A DNA stretch of 64,000 nucleotides, taken from NCBI GenBank assembly GCA_031216915.1, contig CM062297.1, positions 531,920,971 through 531,984,970 on the forward strand, written 5' to 3'. Origin of the DNA: Pictodentalium vernedei (lineage: Eukaryota; Mollusca; Scaphopoda; Dentaliida; Dentaliidae). Position 1 is the stretch's first letter, and each line of letters starts with the position of its first letter. Shown here one piece after another: positions 32,187 through 43,565 of this stretch. The notes beneath the pieces were generated by a model. That model ran no database searches. It was not told where the DNA came from and worked only from the letters and a program-made list of their open reading frames with translations. A program made the translations under genes and the position numbers.

Positions 32187-32252
32187 GCAATGGCAAGAGT
32201 ATGGAGAGATGGCCAAGCAAAAAAAGTCCATGTTTACAGATTTCTGACTACA
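32187..32252 (+). CDS. RAD54B: RAD54B-like DNA repair translocase, internal exon (SNF2 motif VI)
   Basis: A 66-bp exon with a pyrimidine-rich acceptor (TTTTTTCTTTCATGGTAG) and a GTGAGT donor encodes AMARVWRDGQAKKVHVYRFL followed by TT. AMARVWRDGQ is helicase motif VI of the RAD54 branch of SNF2 ATPases; its Arg residues contact ATP. These proteins move along double-stranded DNA and help RAD51 in homologous recombination in the nucleus. The exon joins in phase 0 to 61,242, where the protein continues GTIEEKVYQRQ. The preceding exon, which should encode a DIDWNP-type motif, was not found upstream, so the intron before it probably exceeds 32 kb. I prefer RAD54B to RAD54L because of the later residues. 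Confidence 0.9.
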
Positions 32253-33290
32253 GTGAGTCTTAGCTAGTTCAAATTTTGTTTAATGTGAATGCTTGAGTTA
32301 AAAAACAAGAAAAACAAGCTATCTAACATTGCCTAACCTATAAACTTCTATGATTCTTTTCAAGATATACCAAAACATATTGTTGCCAGACAAACATTTG
32401 TCTGGTACCACAGAAAATATCCTGATTCTCCAAGAAGAATCATGGCTGAGCTTAAAACGTTATGTTTTAATATCCTTTAAATCATGCATTTGTTTTCTTG
32501 TGGGTAGCACTTGTTTGGAGTAGATTTACTTCAAGAAAATTGTTTTGTTGCAATTTATTGAAGAGTTCCTGTAGACAGTCACCAATAAGTTGCAGCAGAA
32601 TGAATTTATCTAGACGACATCTTTCTTGAATGTTTTCTGCTTCAATTCTTATAATTAAAATATTATAAAATATATTAACTGGTTGAGTGCTACATTATTT
32701 TTGGTTGTCTGAATTTGTTCATCAAAACTTGTTTTATAACAAGTTATTGAAGAGTCACAGGCACTCGTCAATAATTTGTGATAAAACAAAATTATTTGAA
32801 CAAAATATTTGCCTTATACGGAATATGAAACATGAGCAAAGAAAATGTTGGCATTTGCTGGGGTACTCTCATTTTCTTCAAAACACTGATAGTGGCTTCT
32901 AGCACAAAACCAGTTAAAATACAGCTTTTAATGACCTTCATGGAATGTGCTCATTGAGATTGTTCCAGTGAGGGGGCATGAAGTCTGTCCGATATTGAAT
33001 TGAAATATCAGATATCGGCAAATACCGATAACACCCATATTGGCTCATCACTACAGGAAACTAAACAAAAATGGTACAACGGTTCTGTCACATAGAAATT
33101 CAGTGCTCAAAGATATATTTAGTCTTTATGAAACACACAGACAATTGTTTTCTCTTTTTCTTCTTCTTATTCTTCTGGTCTTCTATGTTCTCCTCACTTC
33201 CTTGTCTACACGGTAACTTGAATATGAATTTTTCTATCTCACTGCTTTTTGGCATACTGATAAACGGTTACTAGTACTCGGCCATGTTTT
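32253..33290. repeat. Intron stretch with small hairpins
   Basis: Short palindromes occur at about 32,394-32,407 (CAGACAAACATTTGTCTG), at 32,684-32,795 (GAGTGCTACATTATTTTTGG start, with TTGTTTTATAACAAG and a complementary TTTGTGATAAAACAA) and at 32,930-32,985. The last has the family's GTTCCAGTGAGGGGGCATGA arm. The rest is AT-rich without signal. Confidence 0.5.
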
Positions 33291-33965
33291 TCAGGCCCCT
33301 GGAGCATTGGCGTGTCCCTCGGAGGGTTTTGAAAGTGGGTCATGCTCTTATCTCAAGCATGGTATGACCTATCGACCTGCCACCAACACCAAATGAGTCA
33401 AAACTTGAGAGGTTCAAAATATGGGTCCAAGTCACAGAGGTCACCCAGGGGTCATTGAGTGTATTTTTTAGAATTGCTGGAAATTGCATTTTATGACCTC
33501 TTAATATATTCACTGAAAGCCATATATGTGTTTTTACACTAAAAAAAGTGTGCAGGGACAAAAATTTGGAAAGTTGGTCATGCTTGTATCTCAAGCATGG
33601 TATGGACCTGGGACCAATGCCAGATGAGTCAAAAAGCACTGGAGGTTCAAGGTATGGGTCAAGATCACTCATGAGTCATTGAGAATATTTTCAAGAATTG
33701 CTGGAAATTGCATTTTATAACCCCCTGGTACTTTCCCAAATTCATATATGTATTTCATCATGCAGAAAAAAAGTGTGCAGGGCCAGAAATTTTGAAAGTG
33801 GCTCATGCTCATACCTCAAATATTGTACTACGTCTGGACCTGGGACCAACATGAAATGGTTTGAAACTCGCTGGAGATACAGAATATTGGTCAGAGTCAC
33901 TTGGGTCACCCAGGGGTTATTGAGTGCATTTTTCAAAATTGCTGTAAATTGCATTTTTTAAAGCT
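33290..33965 (+). repeat. Tandem repeat, three units of ~235 bp
   Basis: Units near 33,324, 33,563 and 33,797 share GGTCATGCTCTTATCTCAA-like sequence, AATGAGTCAAAA, ACCCAGGGGTCATTGAGTG, TTGCTGGAAATTGCATTTTA and AAAAAGTGTGCAGGG. Divergence is high. Noncoding. Confidence 0.7.
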
Positions 33966-34990
33966 CCTAAAACATTCCTGAATTTCGTAAATGAATTTGA
34001 TCCCTTGGAAAAGTAGGTGGAGCTAAAAATATGCCTTTCTGATTCCTTTATAGAACAGCATGCAGTTTACACAAACTCACTTCTGATATCTTTAATGATA
34101 TTTTAATCCCAAAAATAAGTCACCATAAAATCTATTTCTGTATAGTTTAGTTCTGATTGATTCACCATTTTCACACACACTTGAATTTACTGATCATAGT
34201 TCTGCTTCTTCAGTTCACCATTCTCTGTAGTGTCCCTATTAATAGAATACTTGATTTCTGCTAATGTAATGTTCCTTGGATTCTTATGGTACATTCTCTA
34301 TATCTTCTCCATCAAGAGGAAATTGTCCAAAATGGTACAAATATGATGGCCTTCACAAACTCAACACACATGATACAAGTCTTTCTGTTGTTATGTTTCT
34401 TTGTAAGAAGAAATAGCAAGATACTGCTGAATTCATATTTTCTTTTCACATGTTGAATATTAAATTTACAAACTGTCTCAATTCTCAGGGAATGAATCAA
34501 AATAGAACAACAAATGTTATGTCATCCAGAAATGGAGAGCAGATGTATTGTGGGAGTGCATTAGCATGGAATGTAAAGTATAGTGCACCTCAAGGATACA
34601 CATGCCACTACAAATATAAATAAAAAAAACAGTTCTTTTGTGATTGGTTACTAAATTCAAAAGTCTGAAAGTTACCTGTCACTGTACTGTGGTTCTCCAT
34701 TCATCCTGGCTTCTTCCAACCAGAAACTGTATGATATGATATAATCCTTGCTGTTGAAGTGCCATTAAAACACAATGAATATATGCACATGAATATTCTT
34801 GTTCATTGTCAATACTTCTGCTGAAACAATGTCCAGTTTTTGTTCATCATTGCCATTGTTCAATGATTCCTTGTAGTTGTTTTACCAATAAATGTTTGAA
34901 TAACATAGCTTGATTGCCATCTCCATTTTGGTTATAAATATATATGGCAGTCTGGTCATTTAGTCCACACCCTTATTCGTGCACAGTCAT
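33966..34990. other. Unannotated intron sequence
   Basis: AT-rich with many stops in all frames. No repeat, RNA or exon signal recognised. Confidence 0.5.
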
Positions 34991-36453
34991 TTTTAGCTCA
35001 ACTTTGACGAAGTCAAATTTGAGCTATTGTCATGGCCCGTCGTCCGTCTGTCCGTACGTCAACAATTGGCTATGGCTCGGGCTAGAGGTCGTATTTATGA
35101 ACCGATCTTTACGAAACTTCTTGTGTACCTTTGTTATGACCCTGGGACGGGAACGAGTGTTTTTAGGTGTGGTCCGAAATTCAAGATGGCTGCCAGCGGC
35201 CATTTTGTACCAATGATGCAAAAATCAGTTTTTTGTACAGAACTTCTGTATGAAAGTTCTGATTTGAATAAAGTTTTGTATAAATGTTTAGTACCATGGG
35301 ATATATCACATATAATACGGGTTTTTTTCTCGTGCGTAAATTATGCAAATTCGACTGACTTTGATTTAATTAGTGTTACTTTGAGAGCTGTAAGTGCCAA
35401 GCTGCTATGGCTCGGGCTAGAGGCCGTATTTATGAACCAATCTTTACGAAACTTCTTGGGTACCTTTGTTATGACCCTGGGACGGGAACGAGTGTTTTTA
35501 GGTGTGGTCCGAAATTCCAGATGGCTGCCAGCAGCCATTTTGTACCGACGATGCCGAAATCTGTTTTTTGTACAGAACTTCCATATGAAAGCTCTGATTT
35601 GAATAATTTTTTGTATGAATGTTTAGTACCATGGGATACATTACATATATTACAGGTTTTTTTCTTGTGCGTAAATTAAGCAAATTAGGCTAACTTTGAT
35701 TTATTTAGTGTTACTTTCAGCACTGTGAGTGCAAATCCCAATACGGCTCGGGCTAGAGGCCGTATTTATGAACCGATCTTCACGAAACTTCTTGGGTACC
35801 TTTGTTATTACTGTGGGACGAGAAGGAGTGTTTTTGGGTCCAGTCTGAAATTCAAGATGGCCGCTAGCAGCCATTTTGTTCAAAATTAAGTGCAATCAGA
35901 TTTTTGCGCAGAACTTCCAAATGAAAGATCTGATTTGAATAAATTTTTGTATGAATGTTTAGTACCATGGGATACATTACATATAATACAGAGTTTTTCT
36001 CGTGAATAAATTATGCAAATTAGGGGTCCGGGTGGGACTTAGAAAATTTTGGACCAAAATCCGGAAATTAGTTTTTTGGTTTTTTATGCGTTTTGGTCAA
36101 TTTTAAGACAAAAAAAAAAAAAATTTTTTTTACACTGTGGGGTCCGGGTGGGACTTAAAAAATTTTGGACCAAAATCCGGAAATTAGTTTTTTGTGTTTT
36201 GATGCATTTTGGTCAATTTTAAGAAGAAGAAGAAAAAATTTTAGTCTGAAAATATTTTGTTTGGGACTGAAAATTTCCACACAAAAATAATAATCTACAA
36301 TGATTGGTCTTAATCTGTAGTCCATTACAGTCACCTTGTAATTCTTTTATTATTGTTGACTGGGCCAAAACAAATACTAATTCCTGTCATATTCATTATT
36401 CAGTTGTCTTGGTCACAGCAAGTACTAATTCCCGTCATATCCAAGTTGAGCTA
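34991..36453 (+). mobile_element. Satellite-unit TIR element, copy 3
   Basis: It starts TTTTAGCTCAACTTTGACG and ends CAAGTTGAGCTA. Three full units start near 35,072, 35,408 and 35,744. The right part differs from copies 1 and 2: a different block, with GGGGTCCGGGTGGGACTT duplicated at 36,023 and 36,138, replaces it. So the ends are conserved while the core is variable. Confidence 0.78.
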
Positions 36454-36468
36454 CAGAGTCATTGACTC

Positions 36469-37427
36469 TTTCATTCATTCACACTTCTGACTCTAGAGCG
36501 TGAGCATCTCGACTGACATGGAAATACCAGCTAGACTAGAGAAAGCCATATCAGCTCTGGGCGTCTCTTGCCCTATCTCCTGGACTATCCAGGAAAAAGG
36601 CAAGAGCGTCCAACTGACCTTGGATTTCATCATTGAAGAGAACAATACACCACCCTCTTCGGGGAGAGGTAGTACCTTTGGAGAGAGGATCCCCTCTCCC
36701 ACTGGTCCTCACCCGAAGAGGCACGGAGGCCCTGAAAAGAGTGAGAGGAAGAAAAAGAAGAGCCCTTCGACCAAACGCAGGAGCACCCTGTGCCTGGAGG
36801 CCTTCCGGAATAGGAAGAAAGAGGTGAGCAAGAGGATGGAGGTCCTGGAGGCAGCTGCCAGTTCCCCTCCTAGTCCCACTAGTACACCCAACCAACTGCC
36901 ACCTCCTGAGCCGGTACTGTTGGATGAGGAACGTCTGGTGGAGACTGAGGAGGAACCAGAGGTTGCCTTTTCACCACCTCCCAGCCCTCACTCCCCACTT
37001 CCTTCTCTACCGGACAGACCGGGTGTGTCAATCTCAGCAATACAGCCACCTAAGTCTGCAGTCACCGCCGAAGAAATAAGGAGAGTAATAGAGATGGGAA
37101 AGCGAGCAGTTGAGATGGGAAACCGAATCGCCTCCGAAACCCACGAGTTCAGGGAACAATCCAAGGCAAATTCCAAAAAGGAATTAGACGCAATCCAGTC
37201 ACTAAACTCAACATCGTCGACTTCCACATCACAATCTCAACCACCTCCAAAGAAAAAGAGCCGGAAGAAGCCTAGACAGGGTTAAGCCACCTCCCTCCTT
37301 CCTTTTCCTCCTCCACCACGCCTTGACATCCTACAACAACAACAAACAGCTAAGAAGGGTCGAAAGGGGACTGCCCTAAATCGCCCCCTGCGCACCTTCG
37401 GCACGCAAAACCATTTCATTCATTCAT
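36469..37427 (+). mobile_element. Short retroposon with a single ORF
   Basis: The 0.93-kb insertion is flanked by TTTCATTCATTCA on both sides (36,469-36,481 and about 37,413-37,427), immediately after copy 3 of the satellite element. The 5' leader is only about 36 bases. The 3' part has ACAACAACAACAAAC and a GC-rich stretch ending GCGCACCTTCGGCACGC before the ATTC-rich tail. It has no reverse transcriptase and no poly(A), so it must have been moved by another element. It could be a deleted LINE that kept only ORF1. Confidence 0.6.
36518..37285 (+). CDS. Intact 255-residue Pro/Ser/Lys-rich protein of a retroposon, possibly LINE ORF1-like
   Basis: The start is the first ATG (MEIPARLEKAISALGV); an upstream GTG is in frame. 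The N-terminal 35 residues (to VQLTLDFIIEEN) look like a small folded segment. A basic stretch follows (SERKKKKSPSTKRRS, about residues 75-90), then a long Pro/Ser-rich linker, a short amphipathic segment (AEEIRRVIEMGKRAVEMGNR) and a basic tail PPPKKKSRKKPRQG. This layout suits a nucleic-acid-binding protein such as a LINE ORF1 product. I recognise no domain. It is the only transposon reading frame in the window without a break, so the insertion is recent or the frame is conserved. Confidence 0.6.
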   Translation: MEIPARLEKAISALGVSCPISWTIQEKGKSVQLTLDFIIEENNTPPSSGRGSTFGERIPSPTGPHPKRHGGPEKSERKKKKSPSTKRRSTLCLEAFRNRKKEVSKRMEVLEAAASSPPSPTSTPNQLPPPEPVLLDEERLVETEEEPEVAFSPPPSPHSPLPSLPDRPGVSISAIQPPKSAVTAEEIRRVIEMGKRAVEMGNRIASETHEFREQSKANSKKELDAIQSLNSTSSTSTSQSQPPPKKKSRKKPRQG

Positions 37428-37872
37428 TTAGTCAGTTATTATGAGTCACTTTCTGTTTCATATGCCATGGGGACACTACAAGAATGCAGACACTACATAC
37501 ATAGTTAGATGGGTTGCACACTTTGCATTTTGCTTTGTAACCAAAGAGTAGAAGAAAAATAAATTACCATTTCCTAAATAGATGAGGGTGGTATCAGCAG
37601 TTGGACATTGATTTTGTCTTCATCATGTTTTGTAATATGCATCAATTATTCATAGATGTGAGCTTTTCGAATTTTTCCAGAATTCTAGTTTTCAGATTTC
37701 AGAACTAACCTGCCCCATTTCATCACCTTCACGTGCATTTTGTTATGTTAGCATCTCAAAACATGTTTCTGATTTTTCATGCAGAGTAATGCATGTTTCT
37801 TTCAGTTATTTGAAAGCATGTTTAGGTAAATTAAGTAATTTTAATCAGTGATATTACTGGTTTTATTTGGGA
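37428..37872. other. Unannotated intron sequence
   Basis: AT-rich. No exon or repeat recognised. Confidence 0.45.
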
Positions 37873-38206
37873 GCATGGTGCGTCAGTAGTTACTTCAAAC
37901 CAAGAGGTCATTTATTCGATCCCTGCCTGGGGTAACTGCATTGTGTCCTTGGCAAGGCATTTAATCCTGATTGCCTACCTGGGGGCACAGTGGCGCTGTG
38001 TACAAAGGTATTCTGCATGTCGAAGATGCACCTGCTTCGATCAATGCAAACCCTGCTTGTGTGGAGTTAGTATGTTGGGGAGTCTGACAGTTGCACGGTG
38101 GTTCTCTCCAGGTACTCCGGCTTCCTCCACCTGTAAAACTGTCCGACATGAGGTGACCCTGGTTTTTGAAAGTATCGTTAAAACTCCAATAAATATAAAT
38201 ATATAA
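37873..38206 (+). mobile_element. tRNA-derived SINE
   Basis: The head has a degenerate A box (TGCGTCAGTAGTTA, near 37,879) and B box (TTATTCGATCCC, near 37,911). The body has GTGTCCTTGGCAAGGC, GGCACAGTGGCGCTGTG, TGTGTGGAGTTAGTATGTTG and CTCCGGCTTCCTCCACC. The tail is CCAATAAATATAAATATA. The same body is present in the copies at 46.4 and 62.4-63.1 kb. Confidence 0.8.
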
Positions 38207-38224
38207 ACACTGTGTTTTTGTACC

Positions 38225-38395
38225 TGAAAAAAGATAGCTTATGATCTTTTATTTGAATAATCTCATTGAACTCATTCCAGTGAGGAGTCATAAGCTATGT
38301 TTTGGGGGCAAAAATAAAAATAACACAATTTGAATAGCACTTTTCGTGAATAGCACTGGTTGGTTATGGCCATCATGTTAGGAGAAGGGTTAAAA
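38225..38395. mobile_element. TTAA-type MITE with central palindrome, degenerate
   Basis: The central arms TAGCTTATGATCTTTTATTT and CATTCCAGTGAGGAGTCATA with AAGCTA are imperfect. The right end (GAATAGCACTGGT, then AGAAGGGTTAA) matches the right half of the MITE at 29.7 kb. Confidence 0.5.
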
Positions 38396-38615
38396 GAAAA
38401 TTGATCATGCTTATCAGGTTGAAAATGAGAATTCAAGATGATGGTTGAGAGAGGTAATGTTGGGATTTTTTGGTGTATTATATATTTGGGGATTATTTTG
38501 GCTTAATGTTTTTGATCCTTCGCACTAAATGTTTTAGAATTCCTAAATGATAAGAGAACTTCAGTGTATATTATTGAGTAGATCATCTTGTAGAAACAGT
38601 GGACTGGGTTATTAT

Positions 38616-39072
38616 GGTATTGCGGAACTAAATATTGAAATTAGAGTGAACCGCCTTAAAATGTTGCACTCGTAAATGATGCAATCTCTAAAAATAAACA
38701 GCCTTGGGAAAATCCGTTGTTTCAATAAAAGTTTGAAACATTCTATTGACATCTTGCATTATTGTTGAATATTCCTGATAAAAAAGAGGGTGATTTGATG
38801 ACTTTTGGACCTAAAAAATACAATTTACTTTTTGTGTGTTTTTGTAGGGAATTCCCTGAAAAATATGTGCACGTGACCGGTACTTCCCTTTGTGTCAGTT
38901 TTTCTCTCTTATTTGTTGCATGACCCCCTGTTTTCAGATCAGAAAAGGTTGTCTGAAGGGCTATACATGACAGAGATATTTGAATGCCAAAATTAAAGTG
39001 ATGCAATCATATTTTTTTCCACCTGAACGTTATAATGGTCGCCTATGGGAAAATATTTAGTTCTGTGAGACC
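38616..39072 (+). mobile_element. 457-bp MITE, copy 1 of a near-identical pair
   Basis: It starts GGTATTGCGGAACTAAATAT and ends AATATTTAGTTCTGTGAGACC, an imperfect inverted repeat sharing GAACTAAATATT. It matches 58,259-58,715 almost base for base. Only short indels (TTAGAG/TTACGAG, GGGAAAATCC/GGGAAATCC) and a few substitutions are seen. No coding region. Confidence 0.75.
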
Positions 39073-40500
39073 TATAGGAAATATGTTTTTTGGCTTCCAG
39101 ACCAGATTCAGTTATTATTTTGGGGGATTATTTCACATTTAAATATTTATTTGGGGACCATACACCTTACCAAACCATTTTATTGTTTTGAGAAGTTACA
39201 TTTTTGTCACAGTCAGCAATTAAAGCTATATATTTCCAAAACTAAGGCTGTTCATGCAAGAAAATTCACATCTTGAGCAAGGTATTCCCCAGGAGCACAC
39301 TATAACCTCTGGCAGCTGCTAACTAACAGCCTATCTTACCCTATTAACATATTTATTTAAACCATGGTTTCTCCTCATATTTCTAGGGGCAGGGAGGATT
39401 CCAAATCTTCCAACTCCCTCCCAAATCACCATTCAAACACAGACAGAAAACCTACACTGCCCTTCTATTCACTATTATTTAGAAGTTTTTCTCTTCTATA
39501 TTATGCTCTTCAAAATGTTGGAAAACAATTCCTTCATTGAAAGAGTATCCTGGAACACAAATTTGAGGAAGGGGTGGGGCTACAGTGGAAAATAACATAA
39601 TAAAATTACAAATGTGAGTGAATAGCATTTGTGCATAGCTACCAATATAGTTGTCTAGTACTAGTGCTGCCATGGTTCCCCTGATACAACATAAATTTAC
39701 AGTGACAGTTGTGAAATATTGCTCTTTCCCTGAACCAAGTCCTCTCTCCCACACATATTTAACCCTTCTGCTGATGATAAACATTTGGAAAGACTGAACA
39801 GCATGTTTTTAGAGACTGAAGTTAGTATCATACACTTTCAGTTTGTTATGATTTACTTTGAGGTGAGGCTTCAGCACTCATGGTCCACTGAGTTATTTTT
39901 CAATTTAACAACCGTGCCCTGGCTCTTCCACTATATTTTTCATTGTATGCCATTCAGTACTCTCATGTAGGCCTCCTACATGTGTGACTGCAAGCCTATC
40001 TGTCTGTGTGTCTGTCTCTTCATCAGACATGGTGTTTCTTTGCTTTTCACTTGCCTGGATCTACATTTTCAATAATTGGCAGCTGACTAACTTTCACCCC
40101 CCCACATACACACACACACAAATATATTAAACATCAAATACCACTATATTCTTGAAGCAAATGTCTGATTCATCCTCTTTGGAAACATGTTTTCAACAAT
40201 TTCAATCTTTTTGCCAGAATGGGTGTCTGTGGGGATTAAAACAAAGGTTATGAAAGTGCACTTATGGGAACTTGCAGCATAAGCATAGCACTATAGAATC
40301 AATATTTGATGGTTTTAGGCATCTTACCAGTGTTATGAGATATCACAGTAGCAGGTACTGGTCATTCTTTTGGAAAAAAACACTGTTTTATGTTTTGTCA
40401 GTGCCATACCAATGACTCTATGTGCCTTTACTGAGAAAACTGAGGCTTTTCCTTCACAAAAATTGCAAAATATTCATCAATACAATGTGAAATGTCTTCA
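39073..40500. other. Unannotated intron sequence with short CA repeat
   Basis: AT-rich with a brief CTGTCTGTGTGTCTGTCTC stretch near 40,000 and ACACACACACAC near 40,108. No exon signal recognised. Confidence 0.45.
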
Positions 40501-40559
40501 GAACCCCTACCAAAAGCCAGTATATTTTAGGCATAGTTGAAGCAGGATTGCAGTTGTAC

Positions 40560-41420
40560 GTCGCAGTATATACAAGGCATACAGGCAGCAGTGCTCAATC
40601 AGTACCTCCAGTAGCAATGAGGCAAACAACCTCATTGCTACTTCACCCTGTTTAGTATTAAAGTAGTAACAGTGAAGTGTGCTTGAAGCATGGATTCAGC
40701 ATATATACAGCATGTTTCAATTATTTAAATTAAGGCCTCATGTAGACTGCTTTATTCAAATGAAGACCCCATGTATACTGTGGAGGCAGTGATTAGATAT
40801 ACTGTATAACGTTATGAATGCATTGATGGGGCAGTTTTGCAGCATAGGTGATGTAGTAATGCAGTATATTCCTGAGACAGTTCTGCAGTGTGGGTAAGGT
40901 TGTAATGTAGTATACTCCTTAGACACTATTGCAGCATGGATTAGGCTGTGATTGCAGTGAATTGGGGAGGCAGCATTGCAGCATACTGGTTGGTTATAAG
41001 TACTAATGCAGTATACTGTTGAGTCGGCTTTACAGCATGTTTCATGTTGAGTACCTGCAGTAGCAAAGAGGCATACAACCTCGGTGCTACTTCACCCTGT
41101 TTAGTATTAAAGCAGCAACAGTGAAGTGTGCTTGGAGCATGGATGCAGCATACATGCAGTATGTTTCAATTATTTAAATTAAGGCCTCAGGTAGACTGCT
41201 TTATTCAAATGAAGGACCCATGTATACTGTAGAGGCAGTGATTAGATACACTAAAAAAGTATGATGAATGTATTACTGAAATGGTTTTACAGCATATGTG
41301 ATGTAGTGATGCAGTATATTTTGGAGATGGAAAAGGCTGTAAGGCAGTCTTCTAATGAGACAGTATTGCAGCATGGATGAGGCCAATAGTCTATTCTTGA
41401 GGCCGCATTACAGCATAATC
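40560..41420 (+). repeat. Direct duplication with GCAGTAT/GCAGCAT-rich spacer
   Basis: The segments 40,590-40,800 and 41,040-41,260 are about 90% alike by eye. Both hold a small hairpin (GTAGCAATGAGG / CCTCATTGCTAC), CAGTGAAGTGTGCTTG, TTTCAATTATTTAAATTAAG and CTTTATTCAAATGAAG. Between and after them, GCAGTAT and GCAGCAT recur every 30-60 bases, as in the 57-kb stretch. Confidence 0.65.
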
Positions 41421-41449
41421 AAAATATGAAACAACAAAAGATATAAAAA

Positions 41450-42570
41450 GCTTACAGTGTGTCACGTTTCTTAATATGGACCCAGGAACTTTAACAAACT
41501 TGAATCTCACCCCCCTAAGGATGCTACACACCACATATCAAAACATTCCGACTGCTGGATCTGAAGAAGAAGATTTTTTAAGAAAATTCCTCATTTCGAA
41601 CTAAGTTACAATTCAAGCTCCCACAGTGAGCCCAAATATGGACCTTGGGACATGGCTTGAACAAACTTGAATCTCACCCCCTTAAGGATGCTGCATACCA
41701 AATATCAAAATTTGGGCTCTTATACTGAGCCCAAATATGAACCCAGGGGGCCGATTTGAACAAACTTGAATCAGATCCACCCCACAATGTTGGATACCAA
41801 ATATCAAAAGATTCTGCCTGCTGGATCTGGAGAAGAAGATTTTTAATGAAATTGCCTGAAATGCACTAAGTACGAATTTGAGCTTCTATAGTGAGCCCAA
41901 ATATAAATCCAGGTGGCCAATTTGAACAAACTTGAATCAGATCCACCCCACAATGTTGCATACCAAATATCAAAAGATTCTGCCTGCTGGATCTGGAGAA
42001 GAAGATTAAGAAATTTGCCTGAAATGCACAAAGTTTGAATTCGGGCTTCTATACTGAGCCCAAATGTGAATCCAGGGGTCCGATTTGAACAAACTTGAAT
42101 CAGATCCACCCCACAATGTTGCATACCAAATATCAATAGATTCTGCCTGCTGGATCTGGAGAAGAAGATTTTTTCAGAAATTTGCCTGAAATGCACTAAG
42201 TTCAAATTTGGGCTTCTATAGTGAGCCCAAATATGAATCCAGGGGGCCGATTTCAACAAACTTGAATCAGATCCACCCCATAATGCTGTATATCAAATAT
42301 CAAATGATTCTGCCCACTTGTGCAGGAGAAGAAGATTTTTTAGTAATTTCTCTAATATACATAGGGTGCTATCAGTGTTATGCCCCCTATGGAGCTCCAA
42401 GTGGGCATGTCCATTTCATTTGAACAAACTTGAATTGACATATGGTAATGGACATCCATACCAAGTTTCGAGCAAATCGACCTAGCGGTTTCAGAGGAGA
42501 AGTCGTTTGAAAAATGTTCACGATGACGGACGGCAAGTGATAAGTTTAGCTCCCTTCGGTGAGCTAATAA
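41450..42570 (-). mobile_element. Dispersed element with ~165-bp tandem units and TTAGCTCACC end
   Basis: On the minus strand it starts TTAGCTCACCGAAGGGAGC, then TATCACTTGCCGTCCGTCA and AACGACTTCTCCTCTGAAA. This is a common opening of dispersed repeats in marine invertebrates. Units of about 165 bp (AACTTGAATCAGATCCACCC, CTGCTGGATCTGGAGAAGAA on plus) follow at 41,758, 41,926, 42,087 and 42,254, with more diverged ones before. Open frames across units are not genes. Confidence 0.65.
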
Positions 42571-42579
42571 AATTTATGC

Positions 42580-42660
42580 TATTTGTGTGAATATCGGGAA
42601 GTAGAGCTTGTGAAAAATAAAACTGTGAGAATGATGAGGTTATTCCCGATATTCACTAAA
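42580..42660. repeat. Inverted repeat GTGAATATCGGGAA
   Basis: GTGAATATCGGGAA near 42,588 and TTCCCGATATTCAC near 42,644 are perfect complements around 42 bases. Confidence 0.6.
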
Positions 42661-43009
42661 ATAGCTTATATATCCTCTATAAAGTTGGAATAGCATTAAC
42701 TTCTGATACTTTTGGAAAAATTGGCATTTAATGGCTTGTAACAGTATTGAAGGCAAAGTGATGCGCCAAAGAGTGATGTCACTTGGGAAGCTACTGAGAG
42801 ATATGCTTCTTTATCCGTCAAATCGATGAATATTGAAAAATATCCTTTAGATACTTTTCAATAATTGACAGGCTATCAATTGATAAATTATAGTATGTCT
42901 TAATAACAAAGTTTCAGCTTTAAAATGTTTTACCGTCATGCGACTAAGGATGTAACCAATTCAATCTGGTTTGCCAGACACAATAAGCTTTGTCAAACGG
43001 AAGTGAAAT

Positions 43010-43565
43010 TAGAGCTGCATGGTATATCGATAAACCGATATATATCGTTATTCAAACCAATATCGATTGAATACCGGTGTAAATACAAAAATATCGGTTT
43101 ATCGTCATTATTTATTTCCCCACAATTTAATTTTCAAGATGTCTTCAGTTTGTTAACTGTAGCCCCCGAATGAATAATATTATCCCTTTAACCAAGAAAT
43201 CGTCTGCACGTGTTCACGTAATATACAATTTAGGCAGTTGAAAAAATAAGTGTGAAAAATTTCAACAAAACTAGATCATGTGACCCTTCATTGGAACAAT
43301 CTCGTTGAGCTTGTTCCAATGAGGGGTCAAACGATATTTGTTTTGGAAAATCTTTAAAATAATAAACTTTGATATCGTCTGCCTTGGGTAAAGGTTTTTC
43401 GAACCGCATCATCAAGGCATGCTAATTCGTTCCGACTGTAATGCCTCAGGTCTCGATTTTGGTACTAATGTTCATTTTTCTGAACAGTTCTCGATATACC
43501 GGTATACCGCGGTATTTTTTTGAATACCGATGCCGGTATTCAGTTTTGAATATCGTGCAGCCCTA
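43010..43565. mobile_element. hAT-type MITE containing a TTAA MITE
   Basis: The ends TAGAGCTGCATGGTATAT and ATATCGTGCAGCCCTA are inverted copies. They are flanked by an 8-bp duplication AGTGAAAT (43,002-43,009 and 43,566-43,573), the hallmark length of hAT transposition. TATCG-rich subterminal sequence is also inverted. A TTAA-type MITE sits inside at 43,180-43,398. Confidence 0.85.
43180..43398. mobile_element. TTAA-type MITE nested in hAT MITE
   Basis: It starts TTATCCCTTTAACC and ends GGGTAAAGGTTTTT, so both termini are degenerate. The centre is GATCATGTGACCCTTCATTG with its complement near 43,300-43,335. Confidence 0.65.

Noticed and set aside
37911-37925. Possible tRNA gene from the B-box-like sequence, also at 46,674 and 62,482
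   Set aside because: A and B boxes are followed by SINE bodies and AT-rich tails, with no cloverleaf acceptor stem.
40560-41420. Possible CRISPR-like or regular spaced repeat
   Set aside because: It is a two-copy duplication with irregular GCAGTA words, not a repeat-spacer array, in a eukaryotic intron.
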